A stretch of DNA of 64,000 bases from contig CAVSUY010000013.1 of NCBI GenBank assembly GCA_963731035.1, forward strand, positions 1 to 64,000, in the 5' to 3' direction. The position numbers and the translations under genes are program-made. The notes below the pieces were generated by a model that did not search any database, was not told the origin of the DNA, and was given only the letters and a program-made list of their open reading frames with translations. How positions within the stretch are numbered: the first letter of the stretch is position 1; each line of letters starts with the position of its first letter. Below, piece by piece: positions 27,265 through 37,400 of this stretch. Origin of the DNA: JAANXG01 sp963731035. Its GTDB lineage: Bacteria; Pseudomonadota; Gammaproteobacteria; Arenicellales; JAANXG01.

Positions 27265-28419
27265 CTAATTCGCGATTTCGCTGATGTATCGCTGCATATC
27301 GAAGATGTGCAGCCCTTCCCGGTTCTTCAACGGGGCCCGCCATTCCGGACAACGGATGCTGTTCAGCGTGTCTTCGTAGCCGGCCTGCCAGTGTTCACAC
27401 ATTGACAGTTGAGAGAACTCGTAGTCCTTGGACTGGCTTTCGTAATGCTTGCGCTTGTAGATCAAGTGGACGATGGTGATCTCGTTGCCGTCCTCCTGGC
27501 CCAACTCGCAGAGTTCCCGGACCTCAGGATCCTCCCTGAGTTCTTCCGGCATGCGGTCCCGCAACTTCAGGATGGCCCGCCGGAGCTCGCGCTTCTCGTG
27601 AAACAGATCCGTGTTGAGACGGGTCCTGCTGGAATAGACGATATCCTTCTTGCGCTCCTCCACCTCGAAGATGTCCTGCGGCATCGCACCGCGTGCACTG
27701 AACAGATCTACCTGGAAGATCAGTGTGTCGGCGTTCGGAGGCTGGTCGAGAACGTAGTGAAGCGGGGTGTTGGAAACGATGCCTCCATCCCAGTAGTACT
27801 CACCGTCCACCTCGACGGGGGGCAGGCCCGGAGGCAGCGCCCCGCTTGCCATGACGTGCTCCGGCCGCAGCTCGGTCTCAGTGCTGTCGAAATACACGAA
27901 GTTGCCCGTTCGAACGTGGGTTGCCCCCAGGCTCAGACGCACGTCACCCTCGTTGACAAGGCCGAAGTCGACAAAATGCTCCAGCGTCTCCCGCAGCGCG
28001 CTGGTATCGTAGAAGCTGATCGCTTCATCCGATCCTCGCGGCTGCAGAAGGGGCGACGGGATACGCGGTCTGAAGAAGCCATACACGCCCCAGACCAACG
28101 AACCCAATGCGCTGGAACGGTTGCGCCACAGGCGGACATGGTGACTGTCGCCGCCCGGCAACAGCGCATTGAAATCGTGGGTGATCGTGTCCCAGAACGT
28201 CTGTAGCCGGGTCACGCGATCCGCGGGCGGGTTGCCCGCGATGATGGCGGCATTGATCGCACCGATCGAGATGCCGGCTACCCAGTCAACGGTCATGTCA
28301 GCGCCGTGGATCGCCTGGTACGCGCCGGCCTGATAGGCGCCGAGTGCGCCTCCGCCTTGCAGCACGAGGACCGTTTTCCCGTAGGGAACGGTGAGTTCGT
28401 TGTTCGAGTTTGAAGTCAT
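27265..28419 (-). CDS. Patatin-like phospholipase (DUF3734-type)
   Basis: Cytosolic Ser-Asp dyad acyl hydrolase of 384 residues. The oxyanion loop QGGGALGAYQAG (21-32), nucleophile elbow GISIG with S51 and DGG motif with D211 (YWDGGIVSNTPL) are all intact. The C-terminal part resembles the DUF3734 extension found in bacterial patatins near 3-hydroxybutyrate dehydrogenase. It could release fatty acids from lipids or act on PHB granules; sequence alone does not decide. Likely co-transcribed with bdhA. Confidence 0.88.
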   Translation of the reverse strand: MTSNSNNELTVPYGKTVLVLQGGGALGAYQAGAYQAIHGADMTVDWVAGISIGAINAAIIAGNPPADRVTRLQTFWDTITHDFNALLPGGDSHHVRLWRNRSSALGSLVWGVYGFFRPRIPSPLLQPRGSDEAISFYDTSALRETLEHFVDFGLVNEGDVRLSLGATHVRTGNFVYFDSTETELRPEHVMASGALPPGLPPVEVDGEYYWDGGIVSNTPLHYVLDQPPNADTLIFQVDLFSARGAMPQDIFEVEERKKDIVYSSRTRLNTDLFHEKRELRRAILKLRDRMPEELREDPEVRELCELGQEDGNEITIVHLIYKRKHYESQSKDYEFSQLSMCEHWQAGYEDTLNSIRCPEWRAPLKNREGLHIFDMQRYISEIAN

Positions 28420-28647
28420 ACCGCTGACAGGAACTGCTTGAAGAAAGTGAAGCGGAGCGAAGTGCTCCGTATAGGAACATCCAATCGCTTAGAGGACGAG
28501 CAGTGGCTTTTGTTCCTCGTCCCGTCGAAGAAATCAACGAGCGCCCGCGCCGGGCCTCGCTGCGTCAATGCACGATGGCAGGCAGCAGCCCGCAGATCCG
28601 TGAAAGATCCTGCCTCGACTAATGCTCCCGAAACATACGACGACGGA

Positions 28648-30444
28648 TCACCCCAGCTTGAGGATGAAGCGGTTCTCTCGCTTGCGCCCGTTCCTGTGCT
28701 CCACCACCAGCCGGATCACCCATTCCTTCGCGCCACCGAACTCCGCCGCCGGAATATCGCCCAGCGTTCCCCCCTGCACCGCCTTCCTCACCTGCGCAAC
28801 CTTCTTCCACCGGCCCGGGTTCTCCCCCTTGCCGATCTCGATCCACGCCCGCTTGAACTTGTCCGCATCCGCCGTCCCCGTCACCCGGACCTGCGGGCCG
28901 CCCTTGTTCACCACGCCGACGCCGTCAATCGCCGCATCGACATGAAATTTCGGATCTGCCTTCAGCGCCGCCGCCGCATCCAGCAGCCCGTAACCCGTGA
29001 ACTGGTCCGTCCCCGGCACGTCGATGTCCTTCGCCGACTGCAGGATCATCCGTTTCACCTCCGCCGCCGTCAGCTTCGGGTTGATCGACAGCAGCAGCGA
29101 CGCCACCCCCGTCACATACGGCGCGGCAAAACTCGTCCCCGATGCGTAGTACAGCAGCCGATCCCGGCCGATCACGTTGGTCCCGGGCTTGTAGTCCTTC
29201 AGCTCAAACTGCATCAGGTCGGTGCGCGCGGCCCGCAGCGATACGATGTCCGAGCCCGGCGCGGCAATGTCCACGTCACCCCAGTTGGAGTAGTTCTCGC
29301 GCTTGCCCTCGTGGTTGATCGCCGTCGCCACGATCACGCCGTCGAGGCCCGCGGGCGAGTAGTCCTTGATGTTGGCGCCGTCGTTGCCCGCCGCCACCAC
29401 CACCAGGGCGCCCTTGCTGTTGGCGAACTCGACTGCTGCCTGCTCCGCCTTGGTGATCGACTTGCCGCCGATGCTGACGTTGATCACCCGGGCGCCCATG
29501 CGCGCCGCGTAGGAGATGCCCATGGCGACGCTAACGCTGTCGCTGTCGTTGGCGAAGTTGCTGACCTTGACCGGCAGGATGCGGGCCCATGGATTCACCC
29601 CGGCGATGCCGACGACGTTGTCGGTGTTGGCGGCGATGATTCCGGTCACGAATGTGCCGTGGCCGTTGTCGTCGCGCACATTGTTGTTGAATTCCAGGAA
29701 ATTCCAGCCGGAAACGTCGTCCACAAGGCCGTTGCCGTCGTCGTCCCTGCCATTGCCGGGGGTCTCCTTGGCGTTGGTCCACAGCACGCCCTTCAGGTCC
29801 GGCTGGTCGAGGTCCAGCCCGGTGTCCACCACGGCGACCAGCACGGGAGCGCCCATCTTTGGCCACAGGCTACCCTTGCGGTCGCGTCTCGTCGCCTGAA
29901 AGCCGATCTCCCGCAGGCCCCACTGGTCTGCCACCTTCGCCTTGGCGTGGCCCGACGTATAGAAGAACGGATCGCGGGGCAGGGATTTTGGCTGGGGGAC
30001 CGGATCGATGCCCGGCACCAGGCCGTGCCTTGCTTTGGCGATTTGCATTTTGGGGTAATCGTCCGGGAACAAGTCGGGCAGCAATCCATCAGCGCAGTCT
30101 TTGTTGTGACTCTCCAGATACGGATTTACCGGCGCTGTCCCGGGCGAGGAAGAAACTCCGCTGAAATTCGCCCACTCCGAAAGACCACCCTTGCCGAGTA
30201 TGATAGCTCCGGCGCGCCGGAGCTTTTCAATGGCGATTGTGTCGCGTGACTTCGGATCGTGCAGGTGCAGTTCCAGCGAGTTTCCCCAAATGTCCGAATT
30301 GATGGGATAGTGATGATCTATTCTGTTGATTCTGTCGAGGTATGTGTCGACTAACTGTTGGGCCCCAGGCGGGGTCGGCGGTCGCGAACCTTCGGTCGCG
30401 AACCGTAGGAAAATAGCGGGATCTAGACCAACGATTTGCAACAT
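28648..30444 (-). CDS. Subtilisin-like S8 peptidase with amidase-like N-terminal segment
   Basis: 598 residues. The peptidase (about 195-500) has the full triad: D207 (VAVVDTGLDLDQPDL), H262 (DDNGHGTFVTG) and S438 (YYASGTSFAAPYVTG); an RDDDGNGLVDDVSGWNF calcium-loop segment lies between the first two. A C-terminal beta domain follows. Residues about 22-110 are unlike any subtilase propeptide. They read as the N-terminus of amidase-signature enzymes (GAQQLVDTYLDRINRID; IEKLRRAGAIILGKGGLSEW) but lack the segment with the amidase catalytic lysine. No signal peptide is visible at the N-terminus, although the downstream-spaced partner is secreted. The partner gene ends 16 bases upstream, so the two form an operon. 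Confidence 0.85.
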   Translation of the reverse strand: MLQIVGLDPAIFLRFATEGSRPPTPPGAQQLVDTYLDRINRIDHHYPINSDIWGNSLELHLHDPKSRDTIAIEKLRRAGAIILGKGGLSEWANFSGVSSSPGTAPVNPYLESHNKDCADGLLPDLFPDDYPKMQIAKARHGLVPGIDPVPQPKSLPRDPFFYTSGHAKAKVADQWGLREIGFQATRRDRKGSLWPKMGAPVLVAVVDTGLDLDQPDLKGVLWTNAKETPGNGRDDDGNGLVDDVSGWNFLEFNNNVRDDNGHGTFVTGIIAANTDNVVGIAGVNPWARILPVKVSNFANDSDSVSVAMGISYAARMGARVINVSIGGKSITKAEQAAVEFANSKGALVVVAAGNDGANIKDYSPAGLDGVIVATAINHEGKRENYSNWGDVDIAAPGSDIVSLRAARTDLMQFELKDYKPGTNVIGRDRLLYYASGTSFAAPYVTGVASLLLSINPKLTAAEVKRMILQSAKDIDVPGTDQFTGYGLLDAAAALKADPKFHVDAAIDGVGVVNKGGPQVRVTGTADADKFKRAWIEIGKGENPGRWKKVAQVRKAVQGGTLGDIPAAEFGGAKEWVIRLVVEHRNGRKRENRFILKLG

Positions 30445-30460
30445 TCCATAGCGGTCAAAG

Positions 30461-31537
30461 TCAACCCAAGCCTCGCAAGTCCAGGCAATCGCTTTGAATT
30501 CTGATGGCGCTGCCCAGAAACGTCTGATTCGGAGTATCCAGATTCAAGACACCAATGTCGCCCTGGCTGGTCGGAGGCGAGATTGCGGCTTTGACAGGAT
30601 GATTCGCATTACCGGCTCCGCCAGGGAGAGGGGGTATCTCACCCGAAAGGACTTCGCTTGGAGACAATGTCCCGGCGGGAGAAGTCCCCGGCGCCGAGAG
30701 GAACTTCATTAACTCTTCCGGATGCAATATCCCGTACAGACGCAACTCGTCCCCCATCGCTGCGGCGGCTTTGGCGTTATCTTTCTTGTCGAAGTAGCTC
30801 CACCATGCCAGAGCCTGTCTGACTGGAGATTCCGACGAGGACCTCCTAATCAACGGATTTGACGCCTTGGGTCCGAGGACCACGTAGCGAGTAAATGCCC
30901 CCCCCGGCGGAGTGCGGTACCCGTAGAGAGCAGCCCCCTGATCGAAGATATCGACTCGGTAGACGCCCTGCGTGAGGCCGGTGAACTGAGCTTCTCCGTC
31001 GACCATCAGCTTGTGACCGTCTGTGACGCTCCCGATCAGCGGGGTGAGCACGATAATGCCCCCTGTGATCTTGCGTCCCGACTCACGTCCCGTGATTCTT
31101 ATTCGGCTGCTGAACTTCGACATTCCATCCGAATCATCGATCGCCGAGTCCAGACCGTCAGATGACGGTTCGGATGACGACGGCTCTACCGTGCTGTCCA
31201 CAATAGAGCCGTGGTACACGATACCGCCCCAGATGACCGAGCCGTCCGACTCATTAGTCACTAGATGCAGTCCATCGCCTCCGTCTTCGAGATTTAGGTG
31301 AGCGATGCTCCGATCGGGGTTGTCGGGGTCCGGCGCGACATGGAAAGCCCCCTTGGAGTCGTTGGTATCGGCTTGCTGCTGGGCGCCGCTAGGCAGTGTT
31401 ATGGTGACCGTGGTCGACTGGAGTGCCTGACCCGACATGGCGATAGACTGGCTTCCTTTAACAGCACGAGCTGAGGGGTTCCACATACTCAATACGAGTA
31501 CGGCTACTGCGCAACGAACGTACCCTGGAATGTGCAT
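30461..31537 (-). CDS. Secreted protein of unknown function, operon partner of the S8 peptidase
   Basis: 358 residues from ATG 31537, chosen for a GAGGAA site and because it places a signal peptide (CAVAVLVLSMWNPSARA, cleaved near 25) at the N-terminus. The mature chain is beta-rich with a Ser/Asp-rich stretch (about residues 115-135: VEPSSSEPSSDGLDSAIDDS) and a carboxypeptidase-regulatory-like segment (QAQFTGLTQGVYRVDIF-like, GLTQGVYRVDIFDQG). It may be a peptidase substrate, inhibitor or surface partner; this is inferred only from the 16-base spacing to the S8 gene. Confidence 0.65.
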   Translation of the reverse strand: MHIPGYVRCAVAVLVLSMWNPSARAVKGSQSIAMSGQALQSTTVTITLPSGAQQQADTNDSKGAFHVAPDPDNPDRSIAHLNLEDGGDGLHLVTNESDGSVIWGGIVYHGSIVDSTVEPSSSEPSSDGLDSAIDDSDGMSKFSSRIRITGRESGRKITGGIIVLTPLIGSVTDGHKLMVDGEAQFTGLTQGVYRVDIFDQGAALYGYRTPPGGAFTRYVVLGPKASNPLIRRSSSESPVRQALAWWSYFDKKDNAKAAAAMGDELRLYGILHPEELMKFLSAPGTSPAGTLSPSEVLSGEIPPLPGGAGNANHPVKAAISPPTSQGDIGVLNLDTPNQTFLGSAIRIQSDCLDLRGLG

Positions 31538-31890
31538 AGCTGCTTCCTCTTCCTGTTGGAGACTCAGGATTTTACGGATTTTACGGCACCGGGCCACCGC
31601 TCATATCGTCCGGGACGGGGAAAGTAGTTCCGTGCGGCCGGCTTCGGGATACTCGGTTGAAAGCACCGGCCCGAAGCATCGGGGCTGGGGAGACTCCGAT
31701 CAATCGCGTCATTGCGAGGAGCGGCGCGATGAAGCAATCCGGCGAGGGATATCTGCTTTGGCCGGACACTGTGCGGTGCCTTCGACGTGACAAACCAGGA
31801 AATCACTCATCAGCCGGTACCCGAAAGAAACACGCCAGACACCGGCCGTTTCCGGCCTTCCCGTTCAATCGCACGCCGGGCACTCCATAG
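31538..31890. other. Gap holding a dispersed GAGGAGC...GAAGCAATCC repeat
   Basis: No gene seen. About 31708-31742 (CATTGCGAGGAGCGGCGCGA then TGAAGCAATCC) is one copy of a repeat common in many bacterial genomes, readable in one frame as RHCEERRDEAIR. A short direct repeat GGATTTTACGGATTTTACGG lies at about 31568-31587. The left breakpoint of the truncated aldehyde dehydrogenase lies at the right edge of this gap. Confidence 0.55.
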
Positions 31891-32829
31891 ATCCCTGGCC
31901 AGTGCAGATATCTCTCCCTGGACAGCGGCAAGCCGCTGGGGCTGCTGGCGGAGATTCTCACCAAGGCCGGGCTGCCCGACGGTGTGTGCAACGTCGTGAC
32001 CGGATCCGGTGAGGAGGCGGGGGCGCCGCTGGTGGCCCACCCTGATGTCGATCACGTCACTTTCACGGGCTCGGTGGCAACCGGTAGCCGGGTCATGGAA
32101 GCGGCGGCCCGGAATATTACCCGGGTGACGCTGGAGCTCGGTGGCAAGTCACCGGTCGTGGTGCTGGCGGATTGCGATCGCGAAGCGGCGCTGGAAGGCG
32201 TGCTAGGCGCCATCTACGAGAACGCTGGACAGGTCTGCTCTGCGGGTTCGAGACTGGTGATCGAAAGCGGCATTCACGATGAGTTCATCGACCAACTCGC
32301 TGCCCGCACCCGGAAGCTCACCCTGGGACATGGTTTGCGCAACCCTCAGGTCGGCCCGATCAATTCTTCGGAGCAGTTGGACAGGATAGCATCGCACGTC
32401 GAAGCGGCCCGGGCACGAGGCGTTAACGTTACGGTCGGCGGTGAGCGAACCGTCGATCCCGAGACCGGCGGCGGCCGGTTCCTCCAGCCCACTATTCTCG
32501 ACCGGGTCGCCCCGGAGGATGCGGTGGTCCAGGAGGAGATTTTCGGTCCGGTGCTCAGCGTTCAGGTCATAGACTCGGTGGCCGACGCAATGGAGGTCGC
32601 GAACGGTACGCGCTACGGACTGGTGGCCGGTATCTATACCCGGGACCTTTCCCGCGCGCTGGCGTTCGCCCGGGACGTAGACGTAGGCCAAGTGTATATT
32701 AACGAATACTTCGCCGGGGGAATCGAAGTCCCATTCGGCGGCAACAAGGAATCGGGGTTCGGGCGCGAGAAAGGCATGGAGGCGCTGCGCAGCTACTGCA
32801 AGATCAAGAGTGTCGTGGCACGGGTTTAG
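31891..32829 (+). pseudogene. 5'-truncated aldehyde dehydrogenase
   Basis: The frame opens after a TAG at 31888 and homology begins abruptly at about 31912 (LSLDSGKPLGLLAEILTKAG), equivalent to residue about 180-190 of a normal 480-500-residue aldehyde dehydrogenase. The catalytic C-terminal half is intact: VTFTGSVATGS, LELGGKSP (general-base Glu), ENAGQVCSAG (catalytic Cys), EEIFGPVLSV and GGNKESGFGREKG. The NAD-binding N-terminal half is absent. A GTG at 31984 would give 281 residues but could not make a working enzyme. The FAD oxidoreductase starts 8 bases after the stop, so the operon structure survives. Confidence 0.85.
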
Positions 32830-32836
32830 AAGCTTC

Positions 32837-34144
32837 ATGAGGGCGGATACACAGACCTCGACTCTGTTCGGCGAAGACTTCAAGACGACACCCTATTGGT
32901 GGGAGGACGTTCCGAGCCCCGGCATGGACCGGGAGCCGTTGCCGGACGAGGCCGACGTCGTCGTCATCGGCTCGGGCTACACCGGCCTGCACACGGCCCT
33001 GCAGACGGCGCGCGGCGGCCGCCACACGTTGGTGCTGGACGCCGAGCACGCAGGCTGGGGATGCAGCACCCGAAACGGCGGCCAGATCAGCACCAGCATC
33101 AAACCCGACTTCGAGTCACTGGCGGCGAAGCACGGCAGGCAGCGTGCATTCGAGATCCTGAAGGAGGGCCACGAAGCGCTGGCCTGGATCGGGCAGTTCA
33201 TCGAGTCGGAAGGCATCGCCTGCGACTTCAAGGTACCCGGCCGTTTCCACGCCGCCCACGGACCCCGGCAGTTCGAGCGACTGGCGAGAACCGCCGAACG
33301 GCAGATACCCGGGCTCGAGACCGGCGTGCAGGTGGTGACGCGCTCCGAGCAGCATCGCGAGCTCGGCACCGACGCCTACCATGGGGGCATCGTCTACCCG
33401 CGCCACGCTTCCCTTCATCCGGCGCGCTATCACCAGGGTCTGCTGGAACGCGCTCTGCGGGCGGACGCCACCGTCGTGCCCTATTGTCCCGCCAGGGGCA
33501 TTGAAAGGTCCGGCGGAGGATTTCTCGTCACCACACCGCGTGGCACGATCAGAGCCCGTGACGTAGTGGTGGCGAGCAACGGCTATACCGGCGCCGCCAC
33601 GGCTTGGCAACGGCGGCGCATCGTCCCCATCGGCAGCTACATCATCGCTACAGAGGCCCTGGATCCGGAGCTCATCGACCGCCTCATGCCCCTGGACAGG
33701 ATCGTCAGTGATACGCGCAAAGTGGTGTACTACTACCGGCCCTCGCCGGACCGGACGCGCATTCTGTTCGGCGGACGCGTCTCGGCCGGGGAAACCGATG
33801 CGCGGGTCAGCGGGCCGAGACTGCACGCCGACCTGGTGAAGTTGTTCCCCGAGCTGCGCGGCACCCGCATCACCCACTCCTGGGTCGGTTTCGTCGCTTA
33901 CACCTTCGACACCCTGGCGCACGCCGGATGCCATGACGGGATCTACTATGCCATGGGTTACTGCGGGTCCGGTGTTTCCATGGCGAGCTATCTCGGCATG
34001 CGCATTGGCCAGCAGGTGCTGGGCCTGAAGGAAGGACACACGGCATTCGACGGCCTGCCCTTCAGCACCCGTCCGCTCTACACTGGCACTCCATGGTTTC
34101 TCGGCGCACTGGTAGCGTGCTACCGTTGGCTCGACCGTCTCTAG
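32837..34144 (+). CDS. FAD-dependent amino-acid/amine oxidoreductase (PuuB/OrdL-like)
   Basis: 435 residues from ATG 32837. An N-terminal DAO fold with FAD motif VVVIGSGYTGLHTAL follows a short WWEDVP segment typical of the gamma-glutamylputrescine oxidase family. CSTRNGGQIS, GGIVYPRHASLHPARYHQGL and the C-terminal GYCGSGVSMASYLG are present. It probably oxidises an amine to an aldehyde which the neighbouring aldehyde dehydrogenase would have oxidised further; with that gene truncated the pathway may be defective. Substrate unproven. Confidence 0.85.
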   Translation: MRADTQTSTLFGEDFKTTPYWWEDVPSPGMDREPLPDEADVVVIGSGYTGLHTALQTARGGRHTLVLDAEHAGWGCSTRNGGQISTSIKPDFESLAAKHGRQRAFEILKEGHEALAWIGQFIESEGIACDFKVPGRFHAAHGPRQFERLARTAERQIPGLETGVQVVTRSEQHRELGTDAYHGGIVYPRHASLHPARYHQGLLERALRADATVVPYCPARGIERSGGGFLVTTPRGTIRARDVVVASNGYTGAATAWQRRRIVPIGSYIIATEALDPELIDRLMPLDRIVSDTRKVVYYYRPSPDRTRILFGGRVSAGETDARVSGPRLHADLVKLFPELRGTRITHSWVGFVAYTFDTLAHAGCHDGIYYAMGYCGSGVSMASYLGMRIGQQVLGLKEGHTAFDGLPFSTRPLYTGTPWFLGALVACYRWLDRL

Positions 34145-34193
34145 CTAACATCGGACTCCGGCGCTAGAGGGGCAGTGTTGCTTGATCACTCTC

Positions 34194-34343
34194 ATGCGTA
34201 ATACCCGCGAGGGAAACTGGTCGGCAGCAGAGATCATGTGCATCAGCATCGGGACCCTGTTGTTCTCGACGTATAACGCGCTCGGCAAGTGGCTGGCGGC
34301 CGACTACTCTCGCTGGCAGGATGTTGAAAAAGTCCTTTCCTGA
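34194..34343 (+). pseudogene. N-terminal fragment of a DMT/EamA-type transporter
   Basis: ATG 34194 opens a 49-codon frame. The first 42 residues (IMCISIGTLLFSTYNALGKW, then LAADYSRWQ) match the start and first transmembrane helix of drug/metabolite transporters. The frame then runs into the left end of hairpin element copy 2 (at about 34314) and stops at 34341-34343. The remaining roughly 240 residues are absent. It lies 50 bases after the FAD oxidoreductase on the same strand, so it was probably the third gene of that operon. Confidence 0.6.
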
Positions 34344-34420
34344 ACTTTTTGCATCCTTAGTTCCGCAGGCGGGACTTCCGCGTCCCGCGTTAGCAGGCTG
34401 TTTTTCAACAGCCTGCTAGG
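34314..34420 (-). repeat. Structured multi-hairpin repeat element, copy 2
   Basis: Read on the minus strand: hairpin AGCAGGCTGTT-GAAA-AACAGCCTGCT (34417-34392), stem CGGGAC/GTCCCG, then GGATGCAAAAAGTTC...GGACTTTTTCAACATCC. The order matches copy 1, except that the GAATCAA stem is missing. The first base pairs of the element supply the TAG stop of the RND pump gene, and its other end truncates the DMT transporter. Confidence 0.75.
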
Positions 34421-37400
34421 ATCTGACACGGGTCTTGAGGCGCACCTCCGTAGCGACCGGCGCCGGGCCGGGGGCCTTTTGCGGCGCACGGCTGGCGTGG
34501 CGGGCGGCGAGCCAGGCTTTGAAAGACTCGAAATAGAGATAGATGACCGGGGTGATGTACAGCGTGAGAAGCTGCGACAGCAACAGGCCCCCCACGATGG
34601 CCAGACCCAGGGGCCGGCGCGATTCGCCGGCGGCGCCGAGGCCGATCGCGATCGGCAGGCTGCCCATGAGCGCCGCCATGGTGGTCATCATGATGGGGCG
34701 GAAACGCACGCTGCAAGCGCTGTAGATCGCCTCGAACGCGGGCTTCCCCTGATTCCGCTGCGCATCCAAGGCGAAGTCAATCATGATGATGGCGTTCTTC
34801 TTCACCAGCCCAACCAGCATGATCATGCCCACGAACCCATACATGTCCAGCTCCATGCCGAACAGCATCAGAGCGATCAGGGCCCCCAGACCCGCCGTCG
34901 GCAGGCCGGACAGGATGGTCACGGGATGGATGAAGCTTTCGTACAGGATGCCGAGGACGAGGTAGATGAGCAGTATGGAGATGCCGATGAGAAATCCCAT
35001 GCCCGCCAGCGACGACTCGAATACCTGCGCTGCGCCCTCGAAGCCGCCGGTCAGGGTCGCCGGCACGTGCATGTCGCGCAGCGCACTGTCGATTCGCTCC
35101 GTCGCCTGGCCGAGGGAAGTGCCGGGAGTGAGGTTGAAGGAAATCGTCACGGCGGTGAGTTGGCCCTGGTGATTCACGGACAAAGGCCCCAGTCCCCAGT
35201 CGAGGCGCGAGACCGCGCTCAGGGGCACCAGGTTTCCAGTGGATGAACGCACGTGCAGCAATGACAACGCCGATGCATCGCGCTGGTACTTGGGATCCAG
35301 TTCCATGATAACTTCGTATTCGTTGCTGGGGGCGTAGATCGTCGAGACCTGGCGTGCGCCGTACGCACTGTACAGTGCGTTCTCGATCTGCTCGGGGGTG
35401 ACGCCCAGGGAAGAAGCCTTGTCGCGGTCGATCTGCACCAGGACCTGAGGGCTCTTGAATTGCAGGTCGCTGGTGACATCCCGCAGTCCGGGCAGCGTGC
35501 GCAGCTTCTCCTCGATATTCGGCACCCAGTGGTAGAGCTCGTCGGTGTCCGTATCCTGCAGCGTGTACTGGTACTCGCTCTTCGTGAGGTGGGCGCCTAT
35601 GCGTATGGTTGGCAGGTTCTGCAGGTACACCTTCAGGCCCGTAATCCCGGACAGCTGGGGGCGCAGCTCGCGGATAATCTCGTCCGCGCCGACCCGCTCG
35701 GATCGCGGCTTCAGCGTCACGAAAATGCGTCCCAGGTTCAATGACTGACTAGAGCCGGAGGTGCCGATGAAGGCCATGGCCGAAGCGATGTTGGGATCCC
35801 GTCGCACGATGTCCGCAGCCTGCTGCTGCAGCCGTGACATCTCATCGAAGGACACGTCCTCGGCCGCCTCGGTGAAGGCGAACAGCTGACCGGTATCCTC
35901 GCTCGGCAGGAACCCCTTGGGAATGCGCGCGAACAGCACGACCGTCAACACCACAATGCCGGCGAACACTACCATGGTGAAGCGGCGATGGCGCAGCACC
36001 CAGTCCAGGCTGGCGACGTAACCGCGCTTCACGGCGTCGAAGCCGGCCTCGTTGAGCTTATAGATGCGGCCGTGACGTACGGCATCCGACGGTCGCAGCA
36101 CCCGCGCGCACATCATGGGAGTCAGGCTCAAGGAAACGAACCCGGATATCAGCACGGCCGTGATGATGGTGACGGAGAACTCGTGCAGCAGCTTGCCGAG
36201 TACCCCGCCCATGAACAGTACCGGGATGAACACAGCCGCCAGTGAAAGCGTCATGGAGACAATGGTGAAACCGATCTCCTTGGACCCCTTCAGGGCGGCG
36301 CTGAACACCTTTTCGCCGTGCTCCACGTGGCGCGTGATGTTTTCCAGAACGACGATCGCATCGTCGACTACGAAGCCGACGCACAAAGTCAGTGCCATCA
36401 GTGACAGTACGTCGAGACTGTAGCCCAGCAGATACATCACCGCGAAGGTTCCGATGATGGACATCGGCAGCGCCAGGCTCGGTATTACCGTCGCCCGCAC
36501 GGTGCGCAGGAAGATGAATATCACCAGCACGACCAGCACCAGGGCGATGCCCAGAGTGAGCTGCACTTCGTCTACTGACTCACGGATGGACTCCGAGCGG
36601 TCGTATAGGACGTCCATGTTCACGCCGGCCGGCATCTGCGCCCTGAATTTGGGCAGCAGCTTTTTGATGGCGTCCACCACTTCGATGGTGTTGGTGCCCG
36701 GTTGGCGCTGAACAGCCAGCACGATGCCGCGCTTGCCATCGAACCAGGCCGCCGCCTTGTCATTCTCCACACCGTCCACCACCCGCCCGAGCTCCCGCAG
36801 TCGCACCGGGGCGCCGTTGCGGTAGGCGACGATCAACGGCCGATAGGCGGCGGCGTCGTCGAGCTGGCCGCTTGCCTGGACGGTGACGGCGCGCTGCCGG
36901 CCGTACAGGGTGCCGGTGGGAATGTTGACGTTGTGCTGGCCGATGGCCTCGGCCACTTCGTCGATGCCAATGCCCCGCGCCGCCAGTTTGCTGGGATCCA
37001 GCTGGACGCGTACCGCATAGGTCTGAGCCCCGTAGACCGATACCTGCGCAACGCCGTTGATGGTGGAGATGCGCTGGCCGATCATGGTTTCTGCGTACTC
37101 GTCGACCTTGGACAGCGGCAGCGTATCGGAGGTCAACGCCAGGTAGAAGATGGCACGAGCCGCCGGATTGACCTTGCGAAATGAAGGTGGACTGGGCATC
37201 TCTGGCGGCAAGCGACGCTGGGCGGCTGAAATGGCCGACTGAACGTCCTGGGCGGCGGCGTCGATGTTGCGGTCCAGCGTGAACTGCAGCGTAATACGCG
37301 CCACGCCCTGGCCGCTCACCGAGCTCATGGAGTCCAGCCCGGGGATGGTGGAGAACTGCTTCTCCAGCGGAGTCGCCACGGCGGCGGCCACCGTCTCGGG

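Noticed and set aside
28438..30249. 603-residue plus-strand frame over the S8 peptidase
   Set aside because: Arg/Pro/His-rich shadow; the peptidase triad is on the minus strand.
31787..31999. 70-residue frame upstream of the truncated aldehyde dehydrogenase
   Set aside because: No similarity to the missing N-terminal half; it crosses the repeat and the dehydrogenase in the wrong frame.
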